From JAGNZR01 sp051659505 (GTDB lineage Bacteria > Fusobacteriota > Fusobacteriia > Fusobacteriales > Fusobacteriaceae), in assembly GCA_051659505.1 (NCBI GenBank), contig JBOFOQ010000033.1:1-64000 (forward strand): a DNA stretch of 64,000 bases, read 5' to 3'. Position 1 is the stretch's first letter; each line of letters begins with the position of its first letter. Below, piece by piece: positions 17,727 through 26,938 of this stretch. Position numbers and translations under genes: made by a program. The notes below the pieces were generated by a model. The model did no database searches. It was not told the DNA's origin and saw only the letters and a program-made list of their open reading frames with translations.

Positions 17727-18956
17727 CTACAACTTATTTTTTATATATTTAAAATATTTATCAATTAAAACTTCCTGATACCCAGCCATTTTATCTTTTT
17801 TCATAGCGGTTACAACCTCTTCAAATTCTTTTATCTCAATTGACTCTAATTTATTTAAACGTGTTTCAATGCTATTATTTCCTATACAATAATAGTAATC
17901 CTCCACAGTCATATTAAAAAAAGAGATATTATCTTTATATCTAAATTTTAATTTTTGTGCTATTTGAAGTCCTTCAGGGTCAAAATCACCGGAATAATAG
18001 AGATGACTATTACTTTCAACTAGTCTATCAAGTATAACTAATGATGAAACGTTAAGTTGACCACTGGTGCACAGGAGAGTTCTTTTAATTTTTGATTGTT
18101 CTAATTTTTCAAGAATATCTCTAAAGACTGCTGGATTTTCAAAGATAAACACTTTTTGCTCTATACTTGTTATCTTTTTTACATCTCTTAGGTTATATAA
18201 AGATATATTTAATGGTTGTTTTTCTTTCCAAATAAAAGTCCAACTTTCTCTCCCGAAAAGATTATATGCTAAAGTGAAGTTAAAAAATTCATCTTTAACA
18301 ATATAAAAACTAAGTAATAGTTCAGAGACATCTTCAATTTTTTTAGATTTTTTACTTTTTGAAAGAAACCAAAGATAATCTAAAAGTAACTTTCCAGGTA
18401 TTGTATCACTGTCAAAATAATGGGAATCTCTTGTTATTTGTGCTGAAATTACAGAGAGAGGAGTATACTTAATTTTATGTTCTTCCATCTCTTTTTTTAT
18501 ATATTCTAAAGCTTTTTCTATGTTAGAGACATATTCTAAAAGTTTTTGTGGCGACTCATTGTAAGTTGATTTTATTAAAGTACTATCGCTATTTTCCCAC
18601 CATTCTCTAAGTGGTAAAGTAGAGAAAAAAATTTCTTTCTTTTCAACCTCTCTTTTTTTTATATCACCTAAATAGAAAAAATTATCTTTATAGATTTCTT
18701 TCATAAGAGTTTCAGAATTTAATTTTTTATATTTTTCACTTTTAAAATAACTAAAAAAATTCTCTACTTTAAAAGAAATTATATTATTGTTATTTTTAGA
18801 AATAGATGATAAAAATACTTCACACTTTTTAGAAATATTTTCTAGACGTATTATCCCTGTAAGTTTTCCTGTTTTATTATAATGTTTTAATATTTTATCG
18901 AATATCTCTTTATAGCAAGGGTCTTTTTTTATTAGAGTTATAATTTCTTTATACAT
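17727..18956 (-). CDS. jetD: Wadjet type II JetD (DUF2399/TIGR02679-like, TOPRIM nuclease)
   Basis: A 409-residue protein placed last in a Wadjet operon. The C-terminal third carries a TOPRIM-type site: VFIFENPAVF with the conserved Glu and YYSGDFDPEGLQIA with the Asp pair, as in the DUF2399 family. JetD is the nuclease that cuts small circular DNA extruded by the JetABC motor. The start was placed at ATG 18956, behind GGAGAATAATACTT; it overlaps the end of jetC, suggesting coupling. The longer frame begins further upstream inside jetC. Confidence 0.85.
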   Translation of the reverse strand: MYKEIITLIKKDPCYKEIFDKILKHYNKTGKLTGIIRLENISKKCEVFLSSISKNNNNIISFKVENFFSYFKSEKYKKLNSETLMKEIYKDNFFYLGDIKKREVEKKEIFFSTLPLREWWENSDSTLIKSTYNESPQKLLEYVSNIEKALEYIKKEMEEHKIKYTPLSVISAQITRDSHYFDSDTIPGKLLLDYLWFLSKSKKSKKIEDVSELLLSFYIVKDEFFNFTLAYNLFGRESWTFIWKEKQPLNISLYNLRDVKKITSIEQKVFIFENPAVFRDILEKLEQSKIKRTLLCTSGQLNVSSLVILDRLVESNSHLYYSGDFDPEGLQIAQKLKFRYKDNISFFNMTVEDYYYCIGNNSIETRLNKLESIEIKEFEEVVTAMKKDKMAGYQEVLIDKYFKYIKNKL

Positions 18957-21900
18957 AAGTATTATTCTCCATTTTTTTTCCATTCCACTTGTAGTTAATA
19001 AGTGCTATATTATCATCATTTTCATCTCTTAATATTTCACATATTGCAAGTTCAGGGACAGTTTCATAATCTCCCCACAATATTTGTGAGTTTAAGATAT
19101 AATCTAAATCTAAATTTTCTAAATGAGAAAAAAGCATACCTATATTTTTTTCGTCTACTCCAGCAAATGCCTCATCCATAGCAACAATTCTAGGAGCTCT
19201 TTCAGAAGCATATTCATATCGAACGTAAAGAGCTGCAAGTAGTGGAAGATACATTGATATAGCTTTTTCTCCACCTGAAAGCTGATAAAAATTATTATTA
19301 GTCATCTCTCTTCTTTTTTCGTTTCTTTTTACATAAAATAATCTAAATTCATACCATTTTCTAAAATCTAAAACTTCACTGATAATATTATAATAATTTG
19401 TATTTTCTTCATTTTTTTGAGAACGATTAATAACTTTTTTAATCTTATGAAGAAAATGATTACTGAATTTTTTTTTCTCATTCTCAGTTAAACGACCTTT
19501 TCCATTAAGGAGTTGGAGCAGTTCCACAGTACTTAATTCCTCTTCTGATTCAGATTTTTTAGGTTCCCATTTTAAATCTAATTTTAAAGAACTTGAGCTT
19601 TCCATGTTATTCATTAACTCGTTGATTTGCTTTATCCATTTTTGAGAATTATAAATGATAGCTAATACTTTTTGGCTTAAATTTTCTAATAAAATTTCTT
19701 CAAATATTTTTCTGTCTCCCTCTGTTATTAGAAGTTCTAATTCCTGTATTTGATTCTCTAAATATAATTCTAAATTGAAAAGTGGTTCTTCATTTCGATT
19801 AGCAGTAAAAATATAGTCAACTCTTTCACTGTCCTCACTATCTGAAAATAGAAGTTTAGATTTTATTTTATAAGAACTAAGAGCATTACTATGTTTTGAA
19901 ATTATTTCACTTAAGCTAATTTGAAGCTTTTTACTACTTACCCCTTCGTGCTTAAAATCTTGAATTTCTATTTCGGTAATATATCCTAGGCTTAATTCCT
20001 CTTTATAAAATTTTCTAGACTCTTCTAGTTTAAATTTATTTTCTTTAATAATTGTTTCATTATATTCCTTAAGTTTTATGGTGTTTTCTTTTGTACTTTC
20101 AAGTTTTCCAAGTTGAATACAGCATTTCTCAAGTTGAGTGGGTAAATTTAATGATTTCTCATTAAGAATTCTTAATTCATTTTGAATACTTTCTATATCT
20201 ATTTCTTTAAAAAATTCTAAAAAAGTTTCTAAAGTTGATTTTTTAAGATTAATATTTTTATTCTCAATTTTAATTTCGTCATAAAGTTCTTCTATTTCTT
20301 CCTCGAGAGAGTCAATATTTTCATTTAAATTGTTAATTATAGAGGTTGAAATTTCTTTTTCTTTTTGTAAACTGATTAACTCAACTACAAAACTAAAAGC
20401 AGTTTCTCTACTTTCCCCTAGGTCGCTTAAAGATTCTACAGTTTTTTCTATGGGGGTATCTTTAAGTATTGAAAAAAGTTTTACATCTAGTTTTTCTATT
20501 TCTTTATTAAGTGTTGTTAAGTTATCTCTTATCTCTTCTTTTTTTGATTCTAAGTAGGAGAGTTTTTTTTCAAATTCTTCTAAAGTTTCTTTTCCAGTTT
20601 CTAAATTTTCAAAAGTTGGTATTGTTTTGTTTTCATTCTCCAGTTGTTTTAGTAATTCTTCTAACTGAAGTTTTGAAAATTTCTCTTCTTCTGAATTAGT
20701 TTTTCCTGATAAAGGTCCTATTTTATAGTAGCCATCGTTATTTTTTTGAAATAATTCTTCAGAAAAAAGAAAATTACCGTATTCTTTTCCTCTAAAATCT
20801 AAAGCGTCGCTTTTATATTTTTCTGAAACTAAAATAATGTCTAAACCTGTAAGAGTATGAAGCTCTTTAAATGGAATTTCTTTTTTTTCTAATCTTTCAA
20901 TAGTTTTTTCTCTAGAATTATTTAAAGTTAGTCTTTCCAATCTTAGTTTTATACTTCTTTCGTGATTATAGTAGATTTCATTCATGTAAATTCTTAGTTT
21001 TTCAATTTCACCTTGAACCATGGAAACATTGAGTAATTCATTTATTTGAATAATTTCTTTATTGGAGAATTTCAAAACTTCACATTTATCTTGCCATTGA
21101 ATTATTTTTTCTTTATAGTCTTCTACTATTTCCACAAGAAGATTTTCCAATCTTAAACTTTCTTTTTTTTCTGATTCTATCTTTAATTCATTTTCTTCTA
21201 GCTTCACTTCTAGATTTTTGAAAGTATTTTTTAATATTTCATATTTTTCAATATCTTTTCTTACATTTTTTAAAAGTTGTTTGAATTTTTCTAAATTAAT
21301 TTTTAATTGTTCAGGTGTGTATAATTCTGAAATTTTAAGATTTCTTAGTTCAACTGTTAACTCAGATAATATATTTTGTTCTTTTTCTTGAACTGATTTA
21401 AATATTTCTTGCTCTTTAGAACAAAGATGTATTTTACTATTTAAAAGGTGTTTTTTATCATTTAGTTTTTCATTTTTTTTATTAAATCGCTCTTCATATT
21501 TAGAAAAATTATCTTCTTTTTTTAAGAGTTCTTTTCTTTCCTCTATTCTTTGTTTTTCTATTTCTAAGTAATTTTTTTCTTCTTGAAATTCTTCTAACTT
21601 TCTTTCAATATCTAACATTTCATCTTCCAAAGCTTGAAATTTGTTTAAATTTTTATCTAATTCAACTGACTTTTCATCTTGATTTTTCTTTTTATTAAAA
21701 AGATTTATTTTATTGTATTCTTGAAATATGACACCTATTTCTCTTGCTAATATTTGTGCATTTTTACTATCTTCAATTTTATTTTTTATAATATCCATTT
21801 CTTCCATAGCTTCAGTTATACCTTTTAAATCATCTTTATCTAGTGTTTTCAAAGAATCATTTAAGATTTCATACATTTTTGTTGGTTTAAAATCTTTTGA

Positions 21901-22509
21901 AAGCTTTGGGGATCTTATATTTATTATAAGAGAAAGAAGATCTTCATAGTATTCTACACTATCAAAACCAAAAAAAATATCGTTCATAGCAGTCATATAT
22001 TCTCTTTGAGATTGAAAAAAATATCCACTTTCCTCCATAATATTCTTCATCTGTTTTTTCTGCAAAACAATTTCTTCACCAAGTTCTTTTCTTTTTAATT
22101 TTATATCTTGTCCAATTCTTTTTCCATCTCTAACAATAAAATACCAGATATCTGTATTTTTATCTTTTTGAGCTTTAATTCCCATTCCAACTGTTATATA
22201 ATTTTCTATTCCACTTTTTTTAAGCTCCATAAAAAGATATGCAGTACGTTCTGTTTCCCCTTCTCTTACAAGCATATAGTTATCTAATTTTCTAGAAATA
22301 GTTCCAAAAGGGTCTAATCTTCCAGGAGCTCTATTTCCATCTAGAAGTAAAGGAATAAAACTTTGTAAAGTTACAGATTTTCCAGAACCATTACCACCTC
22401 TAAGGAGAAGTTTCCCGTTATGTAAAGGAATTTCTTCATAGTCATAATACCAAAAATTTACTATTCCTAATTTATTTATTTGCCACCTATCTTTCCTCTT
22501 CTTTTCCAT
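18949..22509 (-). CDS. jetC: Wadjet type II JetC, SMC/MukB-like ATPase (TIGR02680-like)
   Basis: A 1186-residue SMC-type ATPase. Seen: Walker A GGNGSGKS (residues 38-45), a very long Glu/Lys-rich coiled coil from about 220 to 980 with a non-coiled hinge-like centre near 480-560, the ABC signature LSGGEKA (from 1077) and Walker B IVAMDEAF (Asp1112). In Wadjet the complex extrudes plasmid-sized circles so that JetD can cleave them. ATG 22509 with GGTGA before it is preferred over the in-frame TTG three codons earlier; it overlaps jetB by 23 bases. Confidence 0.9.
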   Translation of the reverse strand: MEKKRKDRWQINKLGIVNFWYYDYEEIPLHNGKLLLRGGNGSGKSVTLQSFIPLLLDGNRAPGRLDPFGTISRKLDNYMLVREGETERTAYLFMELKKSGIENYITVGMGIKAQKDKNTDIWYFIVRDGKRIGQDIKLKRKELGEEIVLQKKQMKNIMEESGYFFQSQREYMTAMNDIFFGFDSVEYYEDLLSLIINIRSPKLSKDFKPTKMYEILNDSLKTLDKDDLKGITEAMEEMDIIKNKIEDSKNAQILAREIGVIFQEYNKINLFNKKKNQDEKSVELDKNLNKFQALEDEMLDIERKLEEFQEEKNYLEIEKQRIEERKELLKKEDNFSKYEERFNKKNEKLNDKKHLLNSKIHLCSKEQEIFKSVQEKEQNILSELTVELRNLKISELYTPEQLKINLEKFKQLLKNVRKDIEKYEILKNTFKNLEVKLEENELKIESEKKESLRLENLLVEIVEDYKEKIIQWQDKCEVLKFSNKEIIQINELLNVSMVQGEIEKLRIYMNEIYYNHERSIKLRLERLTLNNSREKTIERLEKKEIPFKELHTLTGLDIILVSEKYKSDALDFRGKEYGNFLFSEELFQKNNDGYYKIGPLSGKTNSEEEKFSKLQLEELLKQLENENKTIPTFENLETGKETLEEFEKKLSYLESKKEEIRDNLTTLNKEIEKLDVKLFSILKDTPIEKTVESLSDLGESRETAFSFVVELISLQKEKEISTSIINNLNENIDSLEEEIEELYDEIKIENKNINLKKSTLETFLEFFKEIDIESIQNELRILNEKSLNLPTQLEKCCIQLGKLESTKENTIKLKEYNETIIKENKFKLEESRKFYKEELSLGYITEIEIQDFKHEGVSSKKLQISLSEIISKHSNALSSYKIKSKLLFSDSEDSERVDYIFTANRNEEPLFNLELYLENQIQELELLITEGDRKIFEEILLENLSQKVLAIIYNSQKWIKQINELMNNMESSSSLKLDLKWEPKKSESEEELSTVELLQLLNGKGRLTENEKKKFSNHFLHKIKKVINRSQKNEENTNYYNIISEVLDFRKWYEFRLFYVKRNEKRREMTNNNFYQLSGGEKAISMYLPLLAALYVRYEYASERAPRIVAMDEAFAGVDEKNIGMLFSHLENLDLDYILNSQILWGDYETVPELAICEILRDENDDNIALINYKWNGKKMENNTYV

Positions 22510-23518
22510 ATTCACCAACTACCTTCCCACATAAAGGATAAATTTTTATCTCGTTTTCTTCATTTTTTATAAAACTAAAAAATTCTAAAATTTGAAGTAT
22601 ATCTTTTTTTAAATTTTGATTTTTTTTCTCTCTAGAAAGTTTTGTCCATTTTTTTTCATTTTTGTCTCTCAGTTCTTCTATTAATAAATCAACTTGAGAA
22701 TGCTCTAATATAAGAGTATCGTCAGCTTTTAATAAAAATTGCCCATTTAAAATTTTATCTCTTATTAGTTTGTTAAATTGTAAGGCTATTTTATCGTCAT
22801 CACTTTTTCCTGGAAAACTTTTAAAAATTCCTGAAGTGTCACTAACAACAGTGATTATCATATTTTTATGTATTTGAATACTCCAGTTAAGAAACTTATT
22901 TAGTGTTTCATCTATCTCATCTTTATATTTTTTGCAATATTCATATTCTTTTTCATAGTCGCTATAAATGACATTATTCATAACTAAATCTCTATAAATT
23001 TTAGTTTTTAAATCTATTTTTTCAGGTTCTTCATGAGTATAGCTAGAAGATATAACGTATCTAGAGTTTCCTAAACTTTCTAAAAGCATCTCTTTTTCTT
23101 CTATATCTCCCTCAATTTTATCGATTTCTTTTAATATAGGAATATCTAATGCAAATTTTAGAACTCTTACAAGTGATATTCTATTTTTGCCATCTAACCA
23201 ATTAAGTTTTATAGAGTCTTTTAGTTCAGTGAAAAGAAATTGTTTTCCTTTTTCCATATTGTCTAAAAAATATAACAATTTAAAGAAAATAATATAATCA
23301 AGAACAGAGGTAAAGCACTGTATTCCCATAGAAAAATGAGGTGTTCCAGGACTTTTTTCTAGTTTTAAAAAATCTGGTCGAATAATAAGTTTATATTTAA
23401 GAAACTCTTCAAGAAACTCTTTATAGTTGTGAGCGTTATCTTTTATCTCATAAAATATATCTTCATCTCTATTTTTATAAATCATATAGTTATTAAGTAG
23501 ATATTTAAGTTTTTCCAT
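22487..23518 (-). CDS. jetB: Wadjet type II JetB (DUF2398/TIGR02678-like, kleisin partner)
   Basis: A 343-residue protein of the DUF2398 type. Seen: IIRPDFLKLEKSPGTPHFSM and the tail LEHSQVDLLIEELRDKNEKKW, with a winged-helix-like C-terminus. By position and length it is the JetB (KITE-like) subunit, which bridges the kleisin JetA and the SMC protein JetC. ATG overlaps the stop of jetA by one base (TAATG), with GAGGTGA inside the end of jetA as ribosome site. Confidence 0.8.
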   Translation of the reverse strand: MEKLKYLLNNYMIYKNRDEDIFYEIKDNAHNYKEFLEEFLKYKLIIRPDFLKLEKSPGTPHFSMGIQCFTSVLDYIIFFKLLYFLDNMEKGKQFLFTELKDSIKLNWLDGKNRISLVRVLKFALDIPILKEIDKIEGDIEEKEMLLESLGNSRYVISSSYTHEEPEKIDLKTKIYRDLVMNNVIYSDYEKEYEYCKKYKDEIDETLNKFLNWSIQIHKNMIITVVSDTSGIFKSFPGKSDDDKIALQFNKLIRDKILNGQFLLKADDTLILEHSQVDLLIEELRDKNEKKWTKLSREKKNQNLKKDILQILEFFSFIKNEENEIKIYPLCGKVVGEYGKEEER

Positions 23519-24921
23519 TATTTCACCTCTATTTTAAAATCAGGTAGCTGTAAATCACCATCAGTGGATTTTAAAATAACCTTATCATTTGAAAGAGTAT
23601 TTTTACGAGATAAATACTTTAATATCATTTTTCTTTCTTCAGGTGAAAGAATAGGAAGTTTTTTTAATTCTAAAGTGTAGTTTTCACTAAGTTCAATTAA
23701 TCTAGATTTTTCTTTTTCTCTTTGAGCTAATTTAATTTTTATTTTTTCTAATTTAGCTTCAGTATTCATTTTAAGAGGGTTTTTAACTAACGTATTCATA
23801 GCTCCTCTTCGTCCTTCAGTTAAAAGAAGCCTCATGGGTTTTTCTTCATAGACTGAAGAGTTTGTGTTTTCTGTTTCTCTATCTTCAATTCCTTTAATAT
23901 GTATAGTACCTTCAATTCCTAAAATTTCTGTAGAGAGTATATGTGCCTCTTTAATATTTTTGCAATTTTTAAATTTTTCAATTATATATAAATACTCATC
24001 TCTCCTATAGCTTATACTTCTATCTTCATAAATTTTCATTGCATATTTAATTATTTTATTTATTATTTCATTTGTATGGTCAAAAAGAGATTTTATTAAA
24101 GGGTCTTTTCCATGTGATTCTACAAACCAATTAATCATACCTTTTAATCTTTCAGAGTTCACTTTCATATACTCTATTTTATCTGCTTTTTTTATTCCAG
24201 GAATACTCATTTCATATTCATAAACAATTTCTAAAAAATCATTTTGCTCTACCATAATTTCATCTCTTAGAACACTGCTAATATCAGAGTGGTTTAGCTG
24301 CATATCTTTAATAAAATCATTTAAATATTTAAGGAATTTTTCTTTAAATATTAAAAATTCTTCAATTTTTAGTATTTCCTCTATTTTCTCAGAGGAAAAC
24401 TGACTTATAAAATTTGTATAGTTACTACTAAGAGTTTTGAAACTTAATTTCAGCTCATTCCACCATTCGTAAATCTCCTTTTCACTGCCTTCTTTCACTT
24501 TTTTATATTCCCTAAGAATTTGAGTGAATTTAATCATGAAAGTAGAGTTTAAGTGAGCTTCAGATTCTACATTAAGATTTTCGAGAACAACTAACATTTT
24601 TTCGATTTCTACTGAATTTTTTGAAATTTGATATTTAAATTCACGATTTTTAAATTCAAGAATAGTTTTTGTATTTTTAGTATCAGCATCTGCAATTAAA
24701 TTTTTCCATTCTAAGAGAGATGCTAAATCAGATTTTAATTGATCCATACTATATTCTTCAAAGTCATCATAAGAATTTAAAACATCTAAAATCTCCTCTT
24801 TGTAACACCAATATCTCATTTCATTGAAAGAGTCAAACATACATTTCATAATAGCCCTGTATCTTTCACTATTTTCAACAGTTAAATATTTAACTTCATC
24901 TATTTTTCTTCTAAAATTCAT
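23518..24921 (-). CDS. jetA: Wadjet type II JetA (DUF2397/TIGR02677-like, kleisin)
   Basis: A 467-residue protein of the DUF2397 type and first gene of the Wadjet operon. Seen: YLTVENSERYRAIMKCMFDS and RYWCYKEEILDVLNSYDDF at the N-terminus (winged-helix region), a helical middle, and a charged C-terminal part RLLLTEGRRGAMNTLVKNPL. JetA is the kleisin that closes the SMC ring. The set jetA-jetB-jetC-jetD with each gene overlapping the next is intact, so the system is probably functional. Confidence 0.82.
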   Translation of the reverse strand: MNFRRKIDEVKYLTVENSERYRAIMKCMFDSFNEMRYWCYKEEILDVLNSYDDFEEYSMDQLKSDLASLLEWKNLIADADTKNTKTILEFKNREFKYQISKNSVEIEKMLVVLENLNVESEAHLNSTFMIKFTQILREYKKVKEGSEKEIYEWWNELKLSFKTLSSNYTNFISQFSSEKIEEILKIEEFLIFKEKFLKYLNDFIKDMQLNHSDISSVLRDEIMVEQNDFLEIVYEYEMSIPGIKKADKIEYMKVNSERLKGMINWFVESHGKDPLIKSLFDHTNEIINKIIKYAMKIYEDRSISYRRDEYLYIIEKFKNCKNIKEAHILSTEILGIEGTIHIKGIEDRETENTNSSVYEEKPMRLLLTEGRRGAMNTLVKNPLKMNTEAKLEKIKIKLAQREKEKSRLIELSENYTLELKKLPILSPEERKMILKYLSRKNTLSNDKVILKSTDGDLQLPDFKIEVK

Positions 24922-24944
24922 CTAGTCACCTACTTTTTTTATAT

Positions 24945-24953
24945 ATTATATCA
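24945..24953 (-). promoter_or_regulatory. Extended -10 promoter of the Wadjet operon
   Basis: Minus-strand TGATATAAT, a TGnTATAAT extended -10 element, lies about 25 bases upstream of the jetA start and its AGGTGA ribosome site. No good -35 is visible, which an extended -10 can tolerate. Confidence 0.55.
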
Positions 24954-25007
24954 TATCAGTTTTTTTATAGAAGATAAATGTAGAAATCTCCCAGTAAAAA
25001 TGTGAAC

Positions 25008-25052
25008 AAAAAAGTGTAACACCTCTTTAATATAAGGAAATTACACTTTTTT
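25008..25052 (-). terminator. Terminator of the HxlR-type gene
   Basis: AAAAGTGTAA (25010-25019) pairs with TTACACTTTT (25041-25050). On the minus strand the hairpin starts two bases after the regulator stop codon and is followed by T residues. Confidence 0.75.
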
Positions 25053-25053
25053 A

Positions 25054-25380
25054 TTATATAAGTTCTAGATGTTTTTTAGCCCATTCTTCAATCATTTCTA
25101 ATATAGGTAAAAGAGCTAATCCTTTTTCTGTAAGCCTATATTCTACTCGAGGTGAAGGTTCAGAATAAGCAATTCTCTTTACTATCTCCTCCTCCTCTAA
25201 AGCTTTTAATTGTTCTGTTAGTATCTTATGAGTAATTCCATTTATTCTTCTTTGAAGTTCTAAAAACCTAACAGGTTCGTCTTTCAAATGACATAGAATT
25301 AATCCTTTCCATTTTCCACGGATAAATTCTAATCCTAAATCAAGATGGCAAAGATAGTTTTTCTCTTTATAATTTAGCAT
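25054..25380 (-). CDS. HxlR-family redox-type transcriptional regulator
   Basis: A 108-residue winged-helix protein. Seen: the N-terminal Cys in YLCHLDLGLEFIRGKWKGLI and the MarR/HxlR recognition pattern RFLELQRRINGITHKILTEQ, then the wing SPRVEYRLTEKG. Members such as YodB and HypR sense quinones or oxidants through the N-terminal cysteine; here Cys11 is in the right place. It is transcribed away from an Old Yellow Enzyme gene, a known pairing in which the regulator controls the detoxifying reductase. Confidence 0.88.
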   Translation of the reverse strand: MLNYKEKNYLCHLDLGLEFIRGKWKGLILCHLKDEPVRFLELQRRINGITHKILTEQLKALEEEEIVKRIAYSEPSPRVEYRLTEKGLALLPILEMIEEWAKKHLELI

Positions 25381-25516
25381 TTTATCTCCCTTTTAATAAA
25401 AAAATAGTACCTTTATTTTAACATTTTAACTATTAATGTCAAACAATAAAAAAATTGAAAATATTTCAATGACAAAAACTTGATGAGATTAAATCACTAG
25501 AAAAAATTAAATGACC

Positions 25517-25563
25517 TTACAAAAAAGTGCGTACTTGTAAAAAAAAATAGAATAGAATATAAT
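25517..25563 (+). promoter_or_regulatory. Promoter and candidate operator of the flavin oxidoreductase gene
   Basis: TTGTAA (25535-25540), 17 bases, TATAAT (25558-25563) forms a strong promoter. TTACAA (25517-25522) and TTGTAA (25535-25540) form an inverted repeat whose right arm is the -35 box, a suitable repression site for the HxlR-type protein encoded opposite. Confidence 0.6.
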
Positions 25564-25595
25564 TTTAATTATAAGATAAATAAAGGAGAATAACA

Positions 25596-26696
25596 ATGAA
25601 AAGAATTTTTGACAAAGTGAAACTAGGTAATTTAGAAATGAAAAATAGAATAATAAGAGGAGCACTTTGGGAAGATTTAGCTGATGAAAAAGGACATATG
25701 ACTCCAGAACTTTCTGCCATTTATGAGGAATTAGCTCAAGGTGGAGCTGGAACTCTTATTACAGGATATGCTTTTGTTACTAAAGATGAACAACCAAATC
25801 CTGGGATGTTAGGTATTTATGATGATAGTTTTATAGAAGAGTATCAAGAGTTTACTAATAAAATTCATAAATACAAAACTAATATTATAATGCAAATAGT
25901 TTATGGTGGGTTTATGACAGAATTTAATGTAGGTGAGAGAATTATTTGGGGACCTTCAACTATGCAAAATGAGAATACAGGTACATGGGCTAAAGAAATA
26001 ACAAAAGAGGAGATAAAGATTTTAGTTAAAGCCTATGCAGATGCAGCATTAAGAGTAAAAAAATCAGGATTTGATGGAGTTGAAATACATTGTGGTCATG
26101 GTTATTTACTAAGTCAGTTTCTATCTCCTTATTACAATAAAAGAAATGATGAATATGGTGGAAGTATAGAAAATAGAGGAAGAATTATATTTGAAATTTT
26201 TACTGCTATGAGAGAAGCAGTAGGCAATGATTTTTCTATTTGGATAAAATTGAATTCTGCTGATTATGTAAAAGAGGGTGGGCTTACAGAAAATGATAGT
26301 ATGTATGTAGCGAAAAAACTTTCACAATTAGGAATTGATGCTATTGAAGTTACTGGTGGAAATGAATCAATAAAAGAGGTTGGAGAAAATAATTTAGGTG
26401 CTGCGAGACAAAAGGTTATTGTTTCAAAAGATAAGGAATCATATTTTAGAGATTATGCTAAAAAAATAGCAGAAATAGTAGAAACACCAATTATTTTAAT
26501 AGGTGGAAATAGGCATATAGATGTAATGGAGGATATTTTAAATAGTTCTAAAGTAAGTTTCTTTTCAATGTCTAGACCACTTACTTGTGAACCTAACTTA
26601 GTAAATATTTGGATGTCTGGAAATTTAAAAAAACCAAAATGTGTATCTTGTAATAAGTGTTATTTTACAGAGGGTAAGAGATGTATTTTTAATTAA
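25596..26696 (+). CDS. NADH:flavin oxidoreductase (Old Yellow Enzyme family)
   Basis: A 366-residue FMN-dependent ene-reductase-type protein. Seen: the barrel pattern from KVKLGNLEMKNRIIRGA, the active-site region GVEIHCGHGYLLSQFLSPYYNKR with the His-Gly-His typical of the family, GGSIENRGR, and the ending LVNIWMSGN followed by KCVSCNKCYFTEGKRC. The last segment holds four Cys, an Fe-S-like Cys cluster reduced in length, without the extra NAD(P)H domain of 2,4-dienoyl-CoA reductases. It probably reduces quinones or other electrophiles, by analogy with other OYE genes next to HxlR regulators. Confidence 0.87.
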   Translation: MKRIFDKVKLGNLEMKNRIIRGALWEDLADEKGHMTPELSAIYEELAQGGAGTLITGYAFVTKDEQPNPGMLGIYDDSFIEEYQEFTNKIHKYKTNIIMQIVYGGFMTEFNVGERIIWGPSTMQNENTGTWAKEITKEEIKILVKAYADAALRVKKSGFDGVEIHCGHGYLLSQFLSPYYNKRNDEYGGSIENRGRIIFEIFTAMREAVGNDFSIWIKLNSADYVKEGGLTENDSMYVAKKLSQLGIDAIEVTGGNESIKEVGENNLGAARQKVIVSKDKESYFRDYAKKIAEIVETPIILIGGNRHIDVMEDILNSSKVSFFSMSRPLTCEPNLVNIWMSGNLKKPKCVSCNKCYFTEGKRCIFN

Positions 26697-26697
26697 A

Positions 26698-26736
26698 AAT
26701 AGTGGGGATTTCTAAAAAAGATTTCCCCATTTTTTA
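26698..26736 (+). terminator. Terminator of the flavin oxidoreductase gene
   Basis: TGGGGA and TCCCCA arms surround a 15-base loop, followed by T6. Its loop bases resemble those of the terminator at 6373. Confidence 0.8.
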
Positions 26737-26876
26737 TGTGCTAATATTTGCATTATATTATAAATGTAAAAAGACGTGAACATCTCCAGTAAAAATAGTG
26801 TAAATATTAAGTGAAAAACAAGTTATTAACACTTTACAATTTATTTACTAAAAAGAAATAACTGCTTTACTTTAAA

Positions 26877-26905
26877 TTGATACACTGAACTATAGGAACT
26901 AATTA
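26877..26905 (+). promoter_or_regulatory. Candidate promoter of the phosphonate operon
   Basis: TTGATA (26877-26882), 17 bases, TAATTA (26900-26905), about 30 bases before the GTG start of the binding-protein gene. No operator palindrome was recognised and no regulator gene lies in the operon. The rest of the 26737-26938 gap shows nothing recognised except a short element shared with 24986-25005. Confidence 0.5.
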
Positions 26906-26938
26906 ATTGTAAAATAAAGCACAAAGGGGAGAAGCATA

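Noticed and set aside
19437..21949. Plus-strand frames opposite jetC
   Set aside because: They are antisense to a long coiled-coil gene, with no start signals and low-complexity composition.
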